The notes under the pieces are model-generated. The model ran no database searches. It saw nothing but the letters and a program-made list of their open reading frames with translations, and was not told where the DNA came from. The position numbers and the translations under genes were made by a program. DNA of 64,000 bases from positions 175,001 through 239,000 of the forward strand of contig JAAOOA010000452.1 of assembly GCA_012861695.1 (NCBI GenBank), read 5' to 3'. Shown here in pieces: positions 32,201 to 39,939 of the stretch. The stretch's first letter is position 1. Each line of letters begins with the position of its first letter. The stretch is from Trematomus loennbergii. Its lineage: Eukaryota > Chordata > Actinopteri > Perciformes > Nototheniidae.

Positions 32201-34420
32201 GTTACAGTCCAAGAGAACCGTAACAGTCCAATACCAACAGTGACAGTCCAATAGCAACAGTGACAGTCCAATAGCAACAGTGACAGTCCAATAGCAACAG
32301 TTACTGTCCAATAGGAACAGTTACAGTCCAATATGAACAGTTACTGTCCAATAGGAACAGTTACTGTCCAATGGGAACAGTTGCAGTCCAATGGGAACAG
32401 TTACAGTCCAATAGGAACCAGTTGCAGTCCAATGGGAACCGTTACAGTCCAATAGGAACAGTTACAGTCCAATAGGAATAGTTACAGTCCAATAGGAACA
32501 GTTACAGTCCAATACCAACAGTTACAGTCCAATAGCAACAGTTACAGTCCAATAGCAACAGTGACAGTCCAATAGCAACAGTTACTGTCCAATAGGAACA
32601 GTTACAGTCCAATAGGAACCGTAACAGTCCAATACCAACAGTTACAGTCCAATAGCAACAGTTACAGTCCAATAGCAACAGTTACTGTCCAATAGGAACA
32701 GTTACAGTCCAATAGGAACTATTGCAGTCCAATGGGAACAGTTGCAGTCCAATAGGAACTATTGCAGTCCAATGGGAACAGTTACAGTCCAATAGGAACA
32801 GTTGCAGTCCAATGGGAACAGTTACAGTCCAATAGCAACAGTGACAGTCCAATAGCAACAGTTACTGTCCAATAGGAACAGTTACAGTCCAATAGGAACT
32901 ATTGCAGTCCAATGGGAACAGTTGCAGTCCAATAGGAACTATTGCAGTCCAATGGGAACAGTTACAGTCCAATAGGAACAGTTGCAGTCCAATGGGAACC
33001 GTTACAGTCCAATAGGAACAGTTACAGTCCAATAGGAACTATTGCAGTCCAAGAGGAACCGTAACAGTCCAATACCAACAGTGACAGTCCAATAGCAACA
33101 GTGACAGTCCAATAGCAACAGTGACAGTCCAATAGCAACAGTTACTGTCCAATAGGAACAGTTACAGTCCAATAGGAACAGTTACTGTCCAATAGGAACA
33201 GTTACTGTCCAATGGGAACAGTTGCAGTCCAATGGGAACAGTTACAGTCCAATAGGAACAGTTGCAGTCCAATGGGAACCGTTACAGTCCAATAGGAACA
33301 GTTACAGTCCAATAGGAATAGTTACAGTCCAATAGGAACAGTTACAGTCCAATACCAACAGTTACAGTCCAATAGCAACAGTTACAGTCCAATAGCAACA
33401 GTGACAGTCCAATAGCAACAGTTACTGTCCAATAGGAACAGTTACAGTCCAATAGGAACCGTAACAGTCCAATACCAACAGTTACAGTCCAATAGCAACA
33501 GTTACAGTCCAATAGCAACAGTTACTGTCCAATAGGAACAGTTACAGTCCAATAGGAACTATTGCAGTCCAATGGGAACAGTTGCAGTCCAATAGGAACT
33601 ATTGCAGTCCAATGGGAACAGTTACAGTCCAATAGGAACAGTTGCAGTCCAATGGAACAGTTACAGTCCAATAGCAACAGTGACAGTCCAATAGCAACAG
33701 TTACTGTCCAATAGGAACAGTTACAGTCCAATAGGAACTATTGCAGTCCAATGGGAAACAGTTGCAGTCCAATAGGAACTATTGCAGTCCAATGGGAACA
33801 GTTACAGTCCAATAGGAACAGTTGCAGTCCAATGGGAACCGTTACAGTCCAATAGGAACAGTTACAGTCCAATAGGAACTATTGCAGTCCAATGGGAACA
33901 GTTGCAGTCCAATGGGAACAGTTACAGTCCAATAGGAACTTGCAGTCCAATGGGAACAGTTGCAGTCCAATGGGAACAGTTACAGTCCAATAGGAACAGT
34001 TGCAGTCCAATGGGAACAGTTACAGTCCAATAGGAACAGTTACAGTCCAATAGGAACAGTTACAGTCCAATGGGAACAGTTACAGTCCAATAGGAACAGT
34101 TACAGTCCAATAGGAACAGTTGCAGTCCAATGGGAACCGTTACAGTCCAATAGGAACAGTTACAGTCCAATAGGAACAGTTACAGTCCAATAGATGTGTT
34201 CTGATTGTGTGTCTCTGTGTGTTTCTGATTGTGTGTTTCTGATTGGTGTCTCTGATTGATTGTGTGTCTCTGATTGTGTGTCTCTGATTGTGTGTCTCTG
34301 ATTGTGTGATTCTGATTGTGTGTCTCTGATTGTGTTTCAGATGGAGGACGCCACGCAGGACCTGAGCGTCTCTCAGCTGTCTCTCAGTCAGGTGCAGATT
34401 ACATGGAGGCGGTGCCCTGA
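10559..34420 (+). CDS. cep43: Centrosomal protein CEP43 (FGFR1OP/FOP), 13 exons
   Basis: CEP43/FOP is a centriole and centrosome protein with a LisH dimerisation motif. It anchors microtubules and works with CEP350 and CEP19 in ciliogenesis. Exons are 10559-10642, 12022-12075, 12504-12558, 14354-14442, 16155-16276, 19038-19084, 20610-20752, 21565-21618, 22677-22768, 25180-25242, 26677-26710, 27056-27143 and 34341-34420. Diagnostic stretches are DTELRDLLIQNLENN, TPLVNENLKRCLNTKDG, the LisH region (AALILDFLQVFHLDFSLAVF), GDSFFDDPMPKPQKTYG, DEDYDDDFNS, SIGEEIEE and the C-terminal SQLS block. As sequenced, exons 5, 6 and 13 each lack one base. Adding one base to each gives exactly 336 codons (335 residues; human is about 399). 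All junctions fit GT/AG with matching phases. It is followed by ccr6 on the same strand, as in mammals. Confidence 0.94.
10643..11218. other. cep43 intron 1, repeat-free part
   Basis: AT-rich non-coding sequence with two similar blocks (aaaggaggacatatctgt-like text around 10,840 and agaggacagatatgacct around 11,020) that look like an old inverted or diverged duplication. No exon or RNA signal is seen. Confidence 0.35.
11219..11957. repeat. About 60-bp minisatellite (cep43 intron 1)
   Basis: About 12 copies of ctatgagctgcagaccctac, then acatgtctatcagaaccctt, then tggggtctcagcgtgt. A t/c difference (ccctactct versus ccctaccct) alternates through part of the array, which suggests a two-unit higher-order repeat. 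It ends about 65 bp before exon 2. Confidence 0.96.
12022..12075 (+). CDS. cep43: cep43 exon 2
   Basis: The acceptor is ttgcctgcag and the donor gtgggt. Eighteen codons, AEMRAAVFLAMEEQDKLE, phase 0 at both ends. It matches the FOP N-terminal helix region. Confidence 0.93.
12241..12503. repeat. 50-bp repeat carrying copies of the exon 3 splice acceptor
   Basis: Units start at 12,241, 12,291, 12,340, 12,390 and 12,440, each aacgtgtttctcagaacaag followed by aagtgaacagtataataata and actttattta. The sixth start, at 12,490, is the real one: its tttctcag|aacaag is the acceptor and first bases of exon 3. The array is therefore built from the exon's own 3' splice site. Confidence 0.95.
12504..12558 (+). 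CDS. cep43: cep43 exon 3
   Basis: The acceptor is tttctcag and the donor gtgagc. It encodes NKTPLVNENLKRCLNTKD plus one base of a Gly codon, an almost exact match to the FOP family. Five upstream decoy copies of the acceptor precede it. Confidence 0.94.
12768..13318. mobile_element. Non-autonomous TIR element (cep43 intron 3)
   Basis: Exact 13-bp terminal inverted repeats, cgcgttctcaccg at 12,768-12,780 and cggtgagaacgcg at 13,306-13,318. No transposase is present. Inside is a perfect 26-bp-arm palindrome (13,108-13,160). A wider, less exact inverted pair (cgttcacacc..cttagtgccg at 12,821 and cggcactaag..ggtgtgaaagcg at 13,861-13,897) suggests a mosaic of nested elements. Confidence 0.65.
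13341..13794. mobile_element. hAT-like MITE, nested
   Basis: Ends cagagtcctgca and tgcaggactctg are inverted repeats. Flanks acctgggg (13,333-13,340) and ccctgggg (13,795-13,802) form an 8-bp target duplication with one difference, as expected for hAT elements. No transposase reading frame is present. The right flank continues into short tandem copies of ctaagtgccctgggg. Confidence 0.65.
13916..14250. repeat. 54-bp minisatellite (cep43 intron 3)
   Basis: About six copies of agtgagtctccggacacacc, then ggggacacatggtgatgtag, then agaagacatcactt. The core gacacatggtgatgtag on the reverse strand resembles the 37-bp array at 7,921-8,424 and the element at 22,375, so all three probably share an origin. 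Confidence 0.93.
14354..14442 (+). CDS. cep43: cep43 exon 4 (LisH motif)
   Basis: The acceptor is gtcttcag and the donor gtgagt. It begins with the last two bases of Gly, then RLVAALILDFLQVFHLDFSL and AVFQPEINS. This is the LisH dimerisation motif of the FOP family. Phase 0 at its end. Confidence 0.94.
14497..16100. repeat. 31/25-bp composite minisatellite (cep43 intron 4)
   Basis: Units read agctcatagctcaggaagca, then atgctaatgtt. In the right two thirds the variant agctcatagctcagggagca predominates, and units with and without the aatgct hexamer alternate (31 and 25 bp), making a 56-bp higher-order unit. Confidence 0.95.
16155..16276 (+). CDS. cep43: cep43 exon 5, with a one-base frame break
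   Basis: The acceptor is gtgtgcag and the donor gtgagt. It reads VSGGVSREQLCRDLGLGENE then GT, breaks at 16,218-16,220, and resumes as RKSPLLLELVKRGRHKGSQ in the next frame. The length is 122 bp; 123 would be in phase with both neighbours. The family has RDLG..EGT..PLLLE at this point. Confidence 0.88.
16280..16310. repeat. (GA)n microsatellite
   Basis: An uninterrupted ga run directly after the exon 5 donor. Confidence 0.9.
16372..18905. repeat. 37-bp minisatellite, about 68 copies (cep43 intron 5)
   Basis: Unit caacatgtaagaagtagaaa followed by gtacaggtatttgtgtt, with gtgtt/gggtt/gagtt and acatg/agtg variants. It decays rightwards at 18,905-19,005 into aagtagtggagtaaagtact and ttgtactccagtact, text seen in a dispersed fish repeat that probably seeded it. 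A related motif lies upstream of cep43 at about 10,380-10,450. Confidence 0.96.
19038..19084 (+). CDS. cep43: cep43 exon 6, with a likely missing C
   Basis: The acceptor is gtgtgcag and the donor AAAG|gtccgt. Reads VLQDSEDRTPP and then a run of nine C. The length is 47 bp, one short of the phase needed. A tenth C would give DRTPPPAGRK and phase 0 into exon 7. An alternative acceptor at 19,046 gives the same phase. This is the least conserved exon and the boundary is less sure. Confidence 0.7.
19085..20609. other. cep43 intron 6
   Basis: Non-coding. The piece 19,850-20,200 is CpG-rich, with many gcgcg and ctcgctcgcg blocks and ending in the text gggcggagccactggacttt, and looks like a dispersed element. 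An (AT)n tract lies at 20,228-20,254. A 25-bp array follows at 20,371-20,463. Confidence 0.5.
20371..20463. repeat. 25-bp tandem repeat with tRNA T-arm-like text
   Basis: Four copies of ctgattggccggggattgaa. On the minus strand each copy reads ggttcaatccccgg, which fits the Pol III B box and T-arm pattern. It also contains attgg, an inverted CCAAT. Confidence 0.85.
20610..20752 (+). CDS. cep43: cep43 exon 7 (acidic stretch and FFDDP motif)
   Basis: The acceptor is cctctgcag and the donor gtgagc. An acidic run of Glu and Asp is followed by GDSFFDDPMPKPQKTYG, the most recognisable FOP block. It ends with two bases of a split codon. The Glu codons are a gag/gga-type run that may vary in length. 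Confidence 0.95.
20915..21510. repeat. 20-bp minisatellite (cep43 intron 7)
   Basis: About 29 copies of ccttagcaacagtctgctat with some shortened units (aggctat). A longer period of about 165-180 bp is visible where the order actctgctat, actctgcaat recurs. Confidence 0.95.
21565..21618 (+). CDS. cep43: cep43 exon 8
   Basis: The acceptor is ctgtaaag and the donor CA|gtgagt. It completes the split codon, then RTSPAGEKASERTSSQK and two bases of Gln. A low-complexity Ser/Lys-rich linker. Confidence 0.83.
21707..22046. repeat. 20-bp G-run minisatellite (cep43 intron 8)
   Basis: About 17 copies of ggctggtctttgtatcaggg. Each junction makes a run of five G. All three plus-strand frames stay open by chance and do not mark a gene. 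Confidence 0.95.
22375..22500. mobile_element. Interspersed element, single copy of the 37-bp motif
   Basis: It contains atgtctcttctacatcaaca, then tgtgtcccctctgtgtaaag, then agccaatcagcaaccaagg and a long C run, the same order as 8,390-8,545. An inverted pair around it (gtaaagagactttctctttac at 22,342-22,362 is itself palindromic) suggests a small fold-back element. Confidence 0.6.
22677..22768 (+). CDS. cep43: cep43 exon 9
   Basis: The acceptor is gtctccag and the donor AACG|gtccgt. Completes Gln, then QEEAFGARGSPAGSLSEAQ and on to SRGN plus one base. A Ser/Gly-rich linker comparable with the family's SLASL region. Phases match exons 8 and 10. Confidence 0.87.
22859..24783. repeat. Pentameric purine-rich array (cep43 intron 9)
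   Basis: About 1.9 kb of 5-base units tgagg, tgaga, ggaga, agaga and tgagg in higher-order blocks; a block around 23,880-24,180 recurs about 330-360 bp later. The plus strand is nearly pure purine apart from regularly placed T. No stop occurs on the minus strand because no stop codon can be made from these units; that long reading frame is not a gene. Confidence 0.97.
24881..25085 (+). mobile_element. CCAAT-bearing dispersed element, copy 1
   Basis: Shares tgataggctaaggggcggga, catctctaagct, ccaatcacaacagagcc and ccaatcagagcagctctgg with copies at 38,976, 53,231 and (inverted) 41,266. It ends in ataaagagctttctgaactt and taaggcatggaga. No protein is encoded. The family resembles a very common teleost non-autonomous DNA transposon. 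Confidence 0.75.
25133..25174. repeat. 10-bp repeat next to the exon 10 acceptor
   Basis: Four to five copies of ttgttgactt run to within a few bases of the cttcctgcag acceptor. Each supplies a ttgac block that could act as a branch point. Confidence 0.85.
25180..25242 (+). CDS. cep43: cep43 exon 10
   Basis: The acceptor is cttcctgcag and the donor CTAG|gtacgg. Completes Gly, then ASRPRGFRDSKNDKTASLHL plus one base. Phases fit both neighbours. Confidence 0.85.
   Translation, partial: ERPDREASETRRMIKLRLCI
25280..26357. repeat. 66-bp minisatellite, about 16 copies (cep43 intron 10)
   Basis: Unit aacagctgtttaacacacat, then ttagtgaagacctctcacag, then agcagcatcagggggccctt, then aatacc. Copies are almost identical, differing mainly by cttaat/cttcaat, which implies recent amplification or homogenisation. 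Confidence 0.97.
26358..26676. other. cep43 intron 10, repeat-free 3' part
   Basis: Unique-looking AT-rich sequence up to the exon 11 acceptor. No other feature is seen. Confidence 0.5.
26677..26710 (+). CDS. cep43: cep43 exon 11
   Basis: The acceptor is gatcctcag and the donor ACAG|gtgaga. Encodes EGDEDYDDDFN with split codons at both ends, matching the family's acidic DDDY.DDFNS block. Confidence 0.93.
26711..27055. other. cep43 intron 11
   Basis: 345 bp, the only cep43 intron without a tandem array. No feature is seen. Confidence 0.7.
27056..27143 (+). CDS. cep43: cep43 exon 12
   Basis: The acceptor is gtctgttgcag and the donor AAG|gtgata. Encodes HRSDLSRSELSIGEEIEEVS and on to ENSDK. 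SIGEEIEE is identical to the mammalian family motif. Confidence 0.95.
27180..34195. repeat. 20-bp CCAAT minisatellite, about 340 copies (cep43 intron 12)
   Basis: Unit cagttacagtccaataggaa. Variants affect positions reading tta/gta/tga, agg/agc/ggg and acag/actg/accg. It is interrupted at 27,237-27,482 by unrelated sequence. Higher-order blocks are visible: the rare variant ccaatagaaaccgtaacag recurs at 30,183 and 30,742, and ccaagagg/aaccgtaac recurs at about 31,570, 32,210 and 33,050. Confidence 0.98.
27237..27482. mobile_element. Foreign insert inside the 20-bp array
   Basis: Starts caggggtgcacataactggt and continues with gtacgcatgcgcgg text and a GC-rich tail. It has no repeat units. It looks like a partial dispersed element, but a matching far end was not found. 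Confidence 0.4.
34196..34333. repeat. 14-bp repeat leading into the exon 13 acceptor
   Basis: About nine copies of tctgattgtgtgtc variants. The last runs into tctgattgtgtttcag, the acceptor of exon 13, so the branch and pyrimidine region is itself repetitive. Confidence 0.85.
34341..34420 (+). CDS. cep43: cep43 exon 13 (C-terminus), with a one-base frame break
   Basis: The acceptor is tgtgtttcag. Reads MEDATQDLSVSQLSLSQ and then breaks at about 34,391-34,395. The conserved family ending (ADYMEAVP then TGA at 34,418-34,420) is in the next frame, one base short. As sequenced the frame would run on to TGA at 34,446-34,448. Confidence 0.88.
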
Positions 34421-34454
34421 ACTCCCAGCATGCACCTGTACAGTTTGACGATGA

Positions 34455-34460
34455 AATAAA
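34455..34460 (+). terminator. cep43 polyadenylation signal
   Basis: aataaa lies 35 bp after the conserved stop codon, with a t/g-rich stretch (gtgtctttgttt) following. Confidence 0.6.
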
Positions 34461-35176
<716 letters not shown>

Positions 35177-35985
35177 TATTTCCTTCTCAGTGTGCTTGAT
35201 CATTGGAACGAGCAGCAGCTGAACCCGTGAGTTATGCTTTTATTTAATTATTAACATTTTATATATTTGTTCCTTGATGTCGTGAAGGTTAATCATTATT
35301 TGCTTTAGGACTAAATGTGAGCCACGTCAGTGCTGCGATGTTAAAGTCAAATGATATATAATATATCCAACAGTCAGTCTGATCTAAGAGCTGAATGCAA
35401 AGTCATTCCCTGCTTTAACGTCTGCTTCTGTCTCTTTGTTCACGAGGCAGTTTAAGGTGCTTTTTATTTTGTAAATCATTTGTTTGTGAAGTTTCTAAAG
35501 ATTTCAAACTAAAACACGAAACAGGATCTGCTGCAAATAAACATAAAGAGGAACAACTAAACATAATCATAGTCTCTTCTTTAAAGATTGTATTTCTCGT
35601 CTGTCACACTTTGTTTTGATATTGAAATAGTTGCTTTTGAAGGAAACCGTGTGGAAGGTTTCTCTGACTCATCAGGCTGTCAGCTACGAGCACTTACCGT
35701 AACTAATCACAATATGAATACTGTATTGTAAAGAAACAATGAGACATCAGACCGTGGGAATGAAAACTTACGATCGTCACAAAAAGATAGAACCGAGAAA
35801 CTCGTGCCACATGAGAGGTTCTCGGAAATGTGTTTCTGATTCGGAGTGAACGTTGCGTAGGAGGGCCAGAGCTAGCTGTTAGCATTTAGCTCTCACCCAG
35901 CAATGTTCTTTGCAGAAGCTAATTAAACCTGCATTCCCTCTGACATCCAGGAGGGGGCGTCTCCTCAGATTGTACAGAAGTCTAT
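35177..35985. other. Intergenic sequence
   Basis: Mostly unique-looking AT-rich DNA. A short segment flanked by ccttctcag (ending 35,190) and cccgtgagtt (35,225) could be an untranslated 5' exon of ccr6, but nothing beyond the splice-like ends supports this. Confidence 0.25.
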
Positions 35986-36657
35986 GGTTGCAGTCGAATA
36001 GTCCGTTTAGCAGGAACCTTCCTAACGGAGTGAAATGACCCGGAGGTCCCTCAGTGGCAGCCATGATAAGAGCTGGTTCTCTAGATGAAAGGAAAGGAGG
36101 TTTCAAGCTTCCTTTATAACCTCCTTTAGCTTAGGAACCACTGGACCTCCCTAACCGAGAGGAGAGGAGAAAATGCTGTCCCACAATGCCTTGCAGCCGC
36201 AGTATTTGCCGTCACACAACAGTCGGCCGTTCACGGAAACAACCGATTATGACGGAGAAATGATATCATGAAAGTTACGGTGCTTACTAAGCATTTTAAA
36301 ACGGTAAGTTGCCAAAGTTCATAAAGCATAACACAACAGCATCAGAGCACGGTGCAGAGTCTCTAGATGAGTTTACAGTAGTCCCTCGTTCTTATTAAAC
36401 ATCCATGTTGTAGTCCGCTGTATAGAAAACTGTAGTTTCCATAGTTTCCCCACAGCAGCAGACGCACATTCATGACGTCCGCTGGCGCATCATAAACACG
36501 TTGGATAGTGAAAGTGCAGTCGATTCTCTAAAGTACCGCAGTCTCTTCTCCTAAGTCCTTTTGAATTCTCCTATCCACTATCCCTTAACCCCGTGACCTT
36601 TCACTCAGAGGTCAAGGGATAGACGATAGGGTTAGAACTCGAAATTCGACCGCAACC
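35986..36657. mobile_element. TIR element remnant
   Basis: The ends ggttgcagtcgaat (35,986-35,999) and attcgaccgcaacc (36,644-36,657) are inverted with one mismatch. No transposase. The interior is non-coding. Confidence 0.5.
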
Positions 36658-37504
36658 TCTGAGAAAATGTTCCTACTCCTCTCTCTCTCTTTATTACCTC
36701 TGTGAACATTTTCCTGATGATTTGTGATCTCGGTCTCTAGCTTCCAGTCTTCTCCAACACAGCATGAAGTTCATTTAGTAAATGATGATCCCTTTAGAGT
36801 GAAATAGACACAAAGCAGCGTATGCTTTGGGCGGAGGGCGGAGCTACCTGTGATTGACAGGTCGCTAGCGCAATGTTGTTTGTGTTTTATTTTAAAACTT
36901 TAACCCTGGGACAGTTTGTGTTTTCACTTTGAGATAATGCTACCCTTTAGGGCTCTGGACCCGTAACCCATAGCCATCCTCTCTCAGGTCGCACACACAC
37001 AGTCTCTGCTCCAGACCACAGTTTGTTGCATTGGTTCATTTCTCAGAAGGTTCGGTTTGCGTTCACACGGATTAAACTCAAACGGACTATAAACTGTAAC
37101 ACAAGTCATGTCCACGGAAATGCTGTTCAACCATTAAGGGGTAAAAACGCAGCTTTGGAGCATCGGCAGGTTGTTCTCATGCTGCTGTTCATCTGGAGAT
37201 CATATCAATGGACTGCATATGATTATACAATCAGACAACATGCGTGAAGAAACATTATAGCACCCATAATGAGAGACGTCCTGCAGTCAGGAGCAGGTTT
37301 CACCGAGGACAGGTGGCTCTGACTTTTATGTAAAGTTGACGGAGCGTTTAAACTTTACACGATTCTGTTCAACTCTTCATTCTGCTTCACTCGTTCACTA
37401 AAGACTTTGAAGACATCCGCGTTCTTGTGACTCCTAAATACTACGCTTCCTATGTTTTGGTGCGGACTGCGTTCACACCAGAGATGATCCGCTCCAGAGT
37501 TCAC
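36658..37504. other. Intergenic sequence
   Basis: No gene is recognised. The stretch 37,470-37,510 (gactgcgttcacaccag) belongs to the dispersed element that continues on the other side of the next minisatellite. Confidence 0.4.
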
Positions 37505-38545
37505 TAGCAAGCGGTCAGAGACCACCTCTTTCAGGTTGTTTAGTTCACTTCAGAGGTCTGAGACCACCTCTTTCAGGTTGTTTAGTTCACTCCAGAGGTC
37601 TGAGACCACCTCTTTCAGGTTGTTTAGTTCACTCCAGAGGTCTGAGACCACCTCTTTCAGGTTGTTCACTTCAGAGGTCTGAGACCACCTCTTTCAGGTT
37701 GTTCACTTCAGAGGTCTGAGACCACCTCTTTCAGGTGTCAGTTCACTCAGAGGTCTGAGACCACCTCTTTCAGGTTTGTTTCACTTCAGAGGTCTGAGAC
37801 CACCTCTTTCAGGTTGTTTAGTTACTTCAGAGGTCTGAGACCACCTCTTTCAGGTGTTTAGTTCACTTCAGAGGTCTAAGACCACCTCTTTCAGGTGTTT
37901 AGTTCACTTCAGAGGTCTGAGACCACCTCTTTCAGGTTGTTTAGTTCACTTCAGAGGTCTGAGACCACCTCTTTCAGGGTGTTTAGTTCACTTCAGAGGT
38001 CTAAGACCACCTCTTTCAGGTTGTTTAGTTCACTTCAGAGGTCTGAGACCACCTCTTTCAGGTTGTTTAGTTCACTTCAGAGGTCTGAGACCACCTCTTT
38101 CAGGTTGTTTAGTTCACTCCAGAGGTCTGAGACCACCTCTTTCAGGGTGTTTAGTTCACTCCAGAGGTCTGAGACCACCTCTTTCAGGGTGTTTAGTTCA
38201 CTTCAGAGGTCTGAGACCACCTCTTTCAGGTTGTTTAGTTCACTTCAGAGGTCTGAGACCACCTCTTTCAGGTTGTTTAGTTCACTCCAGAGGTCTGAGA
38301 CCACCTCTTTCAGGGTGTTTAGTTCACTCCAGAGGTCTGAGACCACCTCTTTCAGGTTGTTTAGTTCACTTCAGAGGTCTGAGACCACCTCTTTCAGGTT
38401 GTTAGTTTACTTCAGAGGTCTGAGACCACCTCTTTCAGGGTGTTTAGTTCACTTCAGAGGTCTGAGACCACCTCTTTCAGGGTGTTTACTTCAGAGGTCT
38501 GAGACCACCTCTTTCAGGTTGTTTAGTTCACTCCAGAGGTCTCGG
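37505..38545. repeat. 42-bp minisatellite inside a dispersed element
   Basis: About 24 copies of ttcacttcagaggtctgaga, then ccacctctttcaggttgttt, then ag. It is flanked by cggactgcgttcacacc on both sides (37,462 and 38,543). The 42-bp period keeps frames open but no protein family is recognised. Confidence 0.95.
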
Positions 38546-38975
38546 ACTGCGTTCACACCGACCCAAACCAAACGCACCAGTGTTCGATTCAAAGGGACTA
38601 AACACTGCTGGTGTGAATGCGAGCTTGCACTCTTCAAAAGGTTTGCATCGTGTGAGTATCTACAGAGGAAACTGTACAGGCTGCAGAATAAATATAAATG
38701 AAGGAAGTGGATTTAAAGGAAGTCGTTAAACACACACAAAGTGTACGTTTATCGGCACAGAATTAAAATAAAGTCTGCGTCTCCAACATCAAACTGAAGT
38801 CTGTTGACCTTTGAAATACGAGAAGTCGGAGAGGACGACCTGCAGAGAGCAGAAGTGCAGAGCGGGAACTGTGAGGCGTTTGAGGAACAGCCAGCTGTCG
38901 GTAAACGTCAGCGTTTCTCTGCGCTCACAGGAGGCCGAGCAGAAAACATTCTGCCTCTGAACAAACTGAAGGAAG

Positions 38976-39207
38976 GTTGTTTACTTCCAGAACACAGTGA
39001 CATCACTACGGAACACGCACGCTGCTATTGGCTAGAGCTCCAACACATTGAACGTGATAGGCTAAGGGGCGGGACATCTCTAAGCTGGTTGACCAATCAC
39101 AGCAGAGCCGGCCAGCTAACCAATCAGAGCAGCTCTGGTTTCAGACAGAGGGGGAACAGAGGAGCTGCAGCTCAGGCAGTGAGAGGAGAGGAAAGAGCTT
39201 TCTGACA
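38976..39207 (+). mobile_element. CCAAT-bearing dispersed element, copy 2
   Basis: Begins gttgtttacttccagaacac, includes the gtgacatcac block and both ccaatcac/ccaatcag boxes, and ends at aagagctttctgacag. Confidence 0.75.
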
Positions 39208-39939
39208 GATGTCCTCTTTGAGTCAAAGTCCCTTTAACATTTCAATACATTTAAATACAATGTAATGAATGAAGTGAAATCAGTTCGCAGTGGATTCGTC
39301 TGATTAATAAACTCAAAACACTTTCCTGTGAACTACAGAGATATTAACATTTCAATCATTCACATGGTAATAAAATGAAAAAGTGACGTTCGATGGAAAG
39401 TCGAGAATAAGATGTTTAAAGTAATTTGTTTCTGGGAATAGGCTTGTAAAAAAAACCTTCATTATTTATATTTATGTAATATATCTACCCTCTCTCTTTT
39501 AGATATTTAAATAATAGTAGTAAATGTCTAGATTAGAGTATTATCTGCACATTTCTCTCTCTGCTCTTACAAGAGTTGAATGACTTCATGCTATCATTTA
39601 AATTAAATCATTATAATATATGTTTGAACATTGATCTAAATCCTCAGACTTTTGGGTTTAAAAACCTTTATTTTATTACCTTTCAGGGACTTTTTACAAT
39701 AACTTTATGTTAGCTGCACATTTATCTCTTTGACTTATTTTCAGCTCAAAGACGTTCTCGTCTGCAGGTTGTTTTTATTCCTGTGGCGCTGTGTGGAGCC
39801 TCTGATCTGGGTCACTGACCTGGTTTCTCTGCAGACTTCCTGTCTCACCTGAGAACAGACGTCCTGCAGCGACCACAGCGCTCTCACTCAGCTCTGTGCC
39901 ACTTACATATCATTTAGACGTCTGATGCACGTCTCCCCC
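39208..39939. other. Intergenic sequence
   Basis: AT-rich, without a recognised gene or clear repeat. Confidence 0.5.

Noticed and set aside
37854..38701. 183- and 268-codon frames over the 42-bp array
   Set aside because: Again a period divisible by three within a transposon; no family resemblance.
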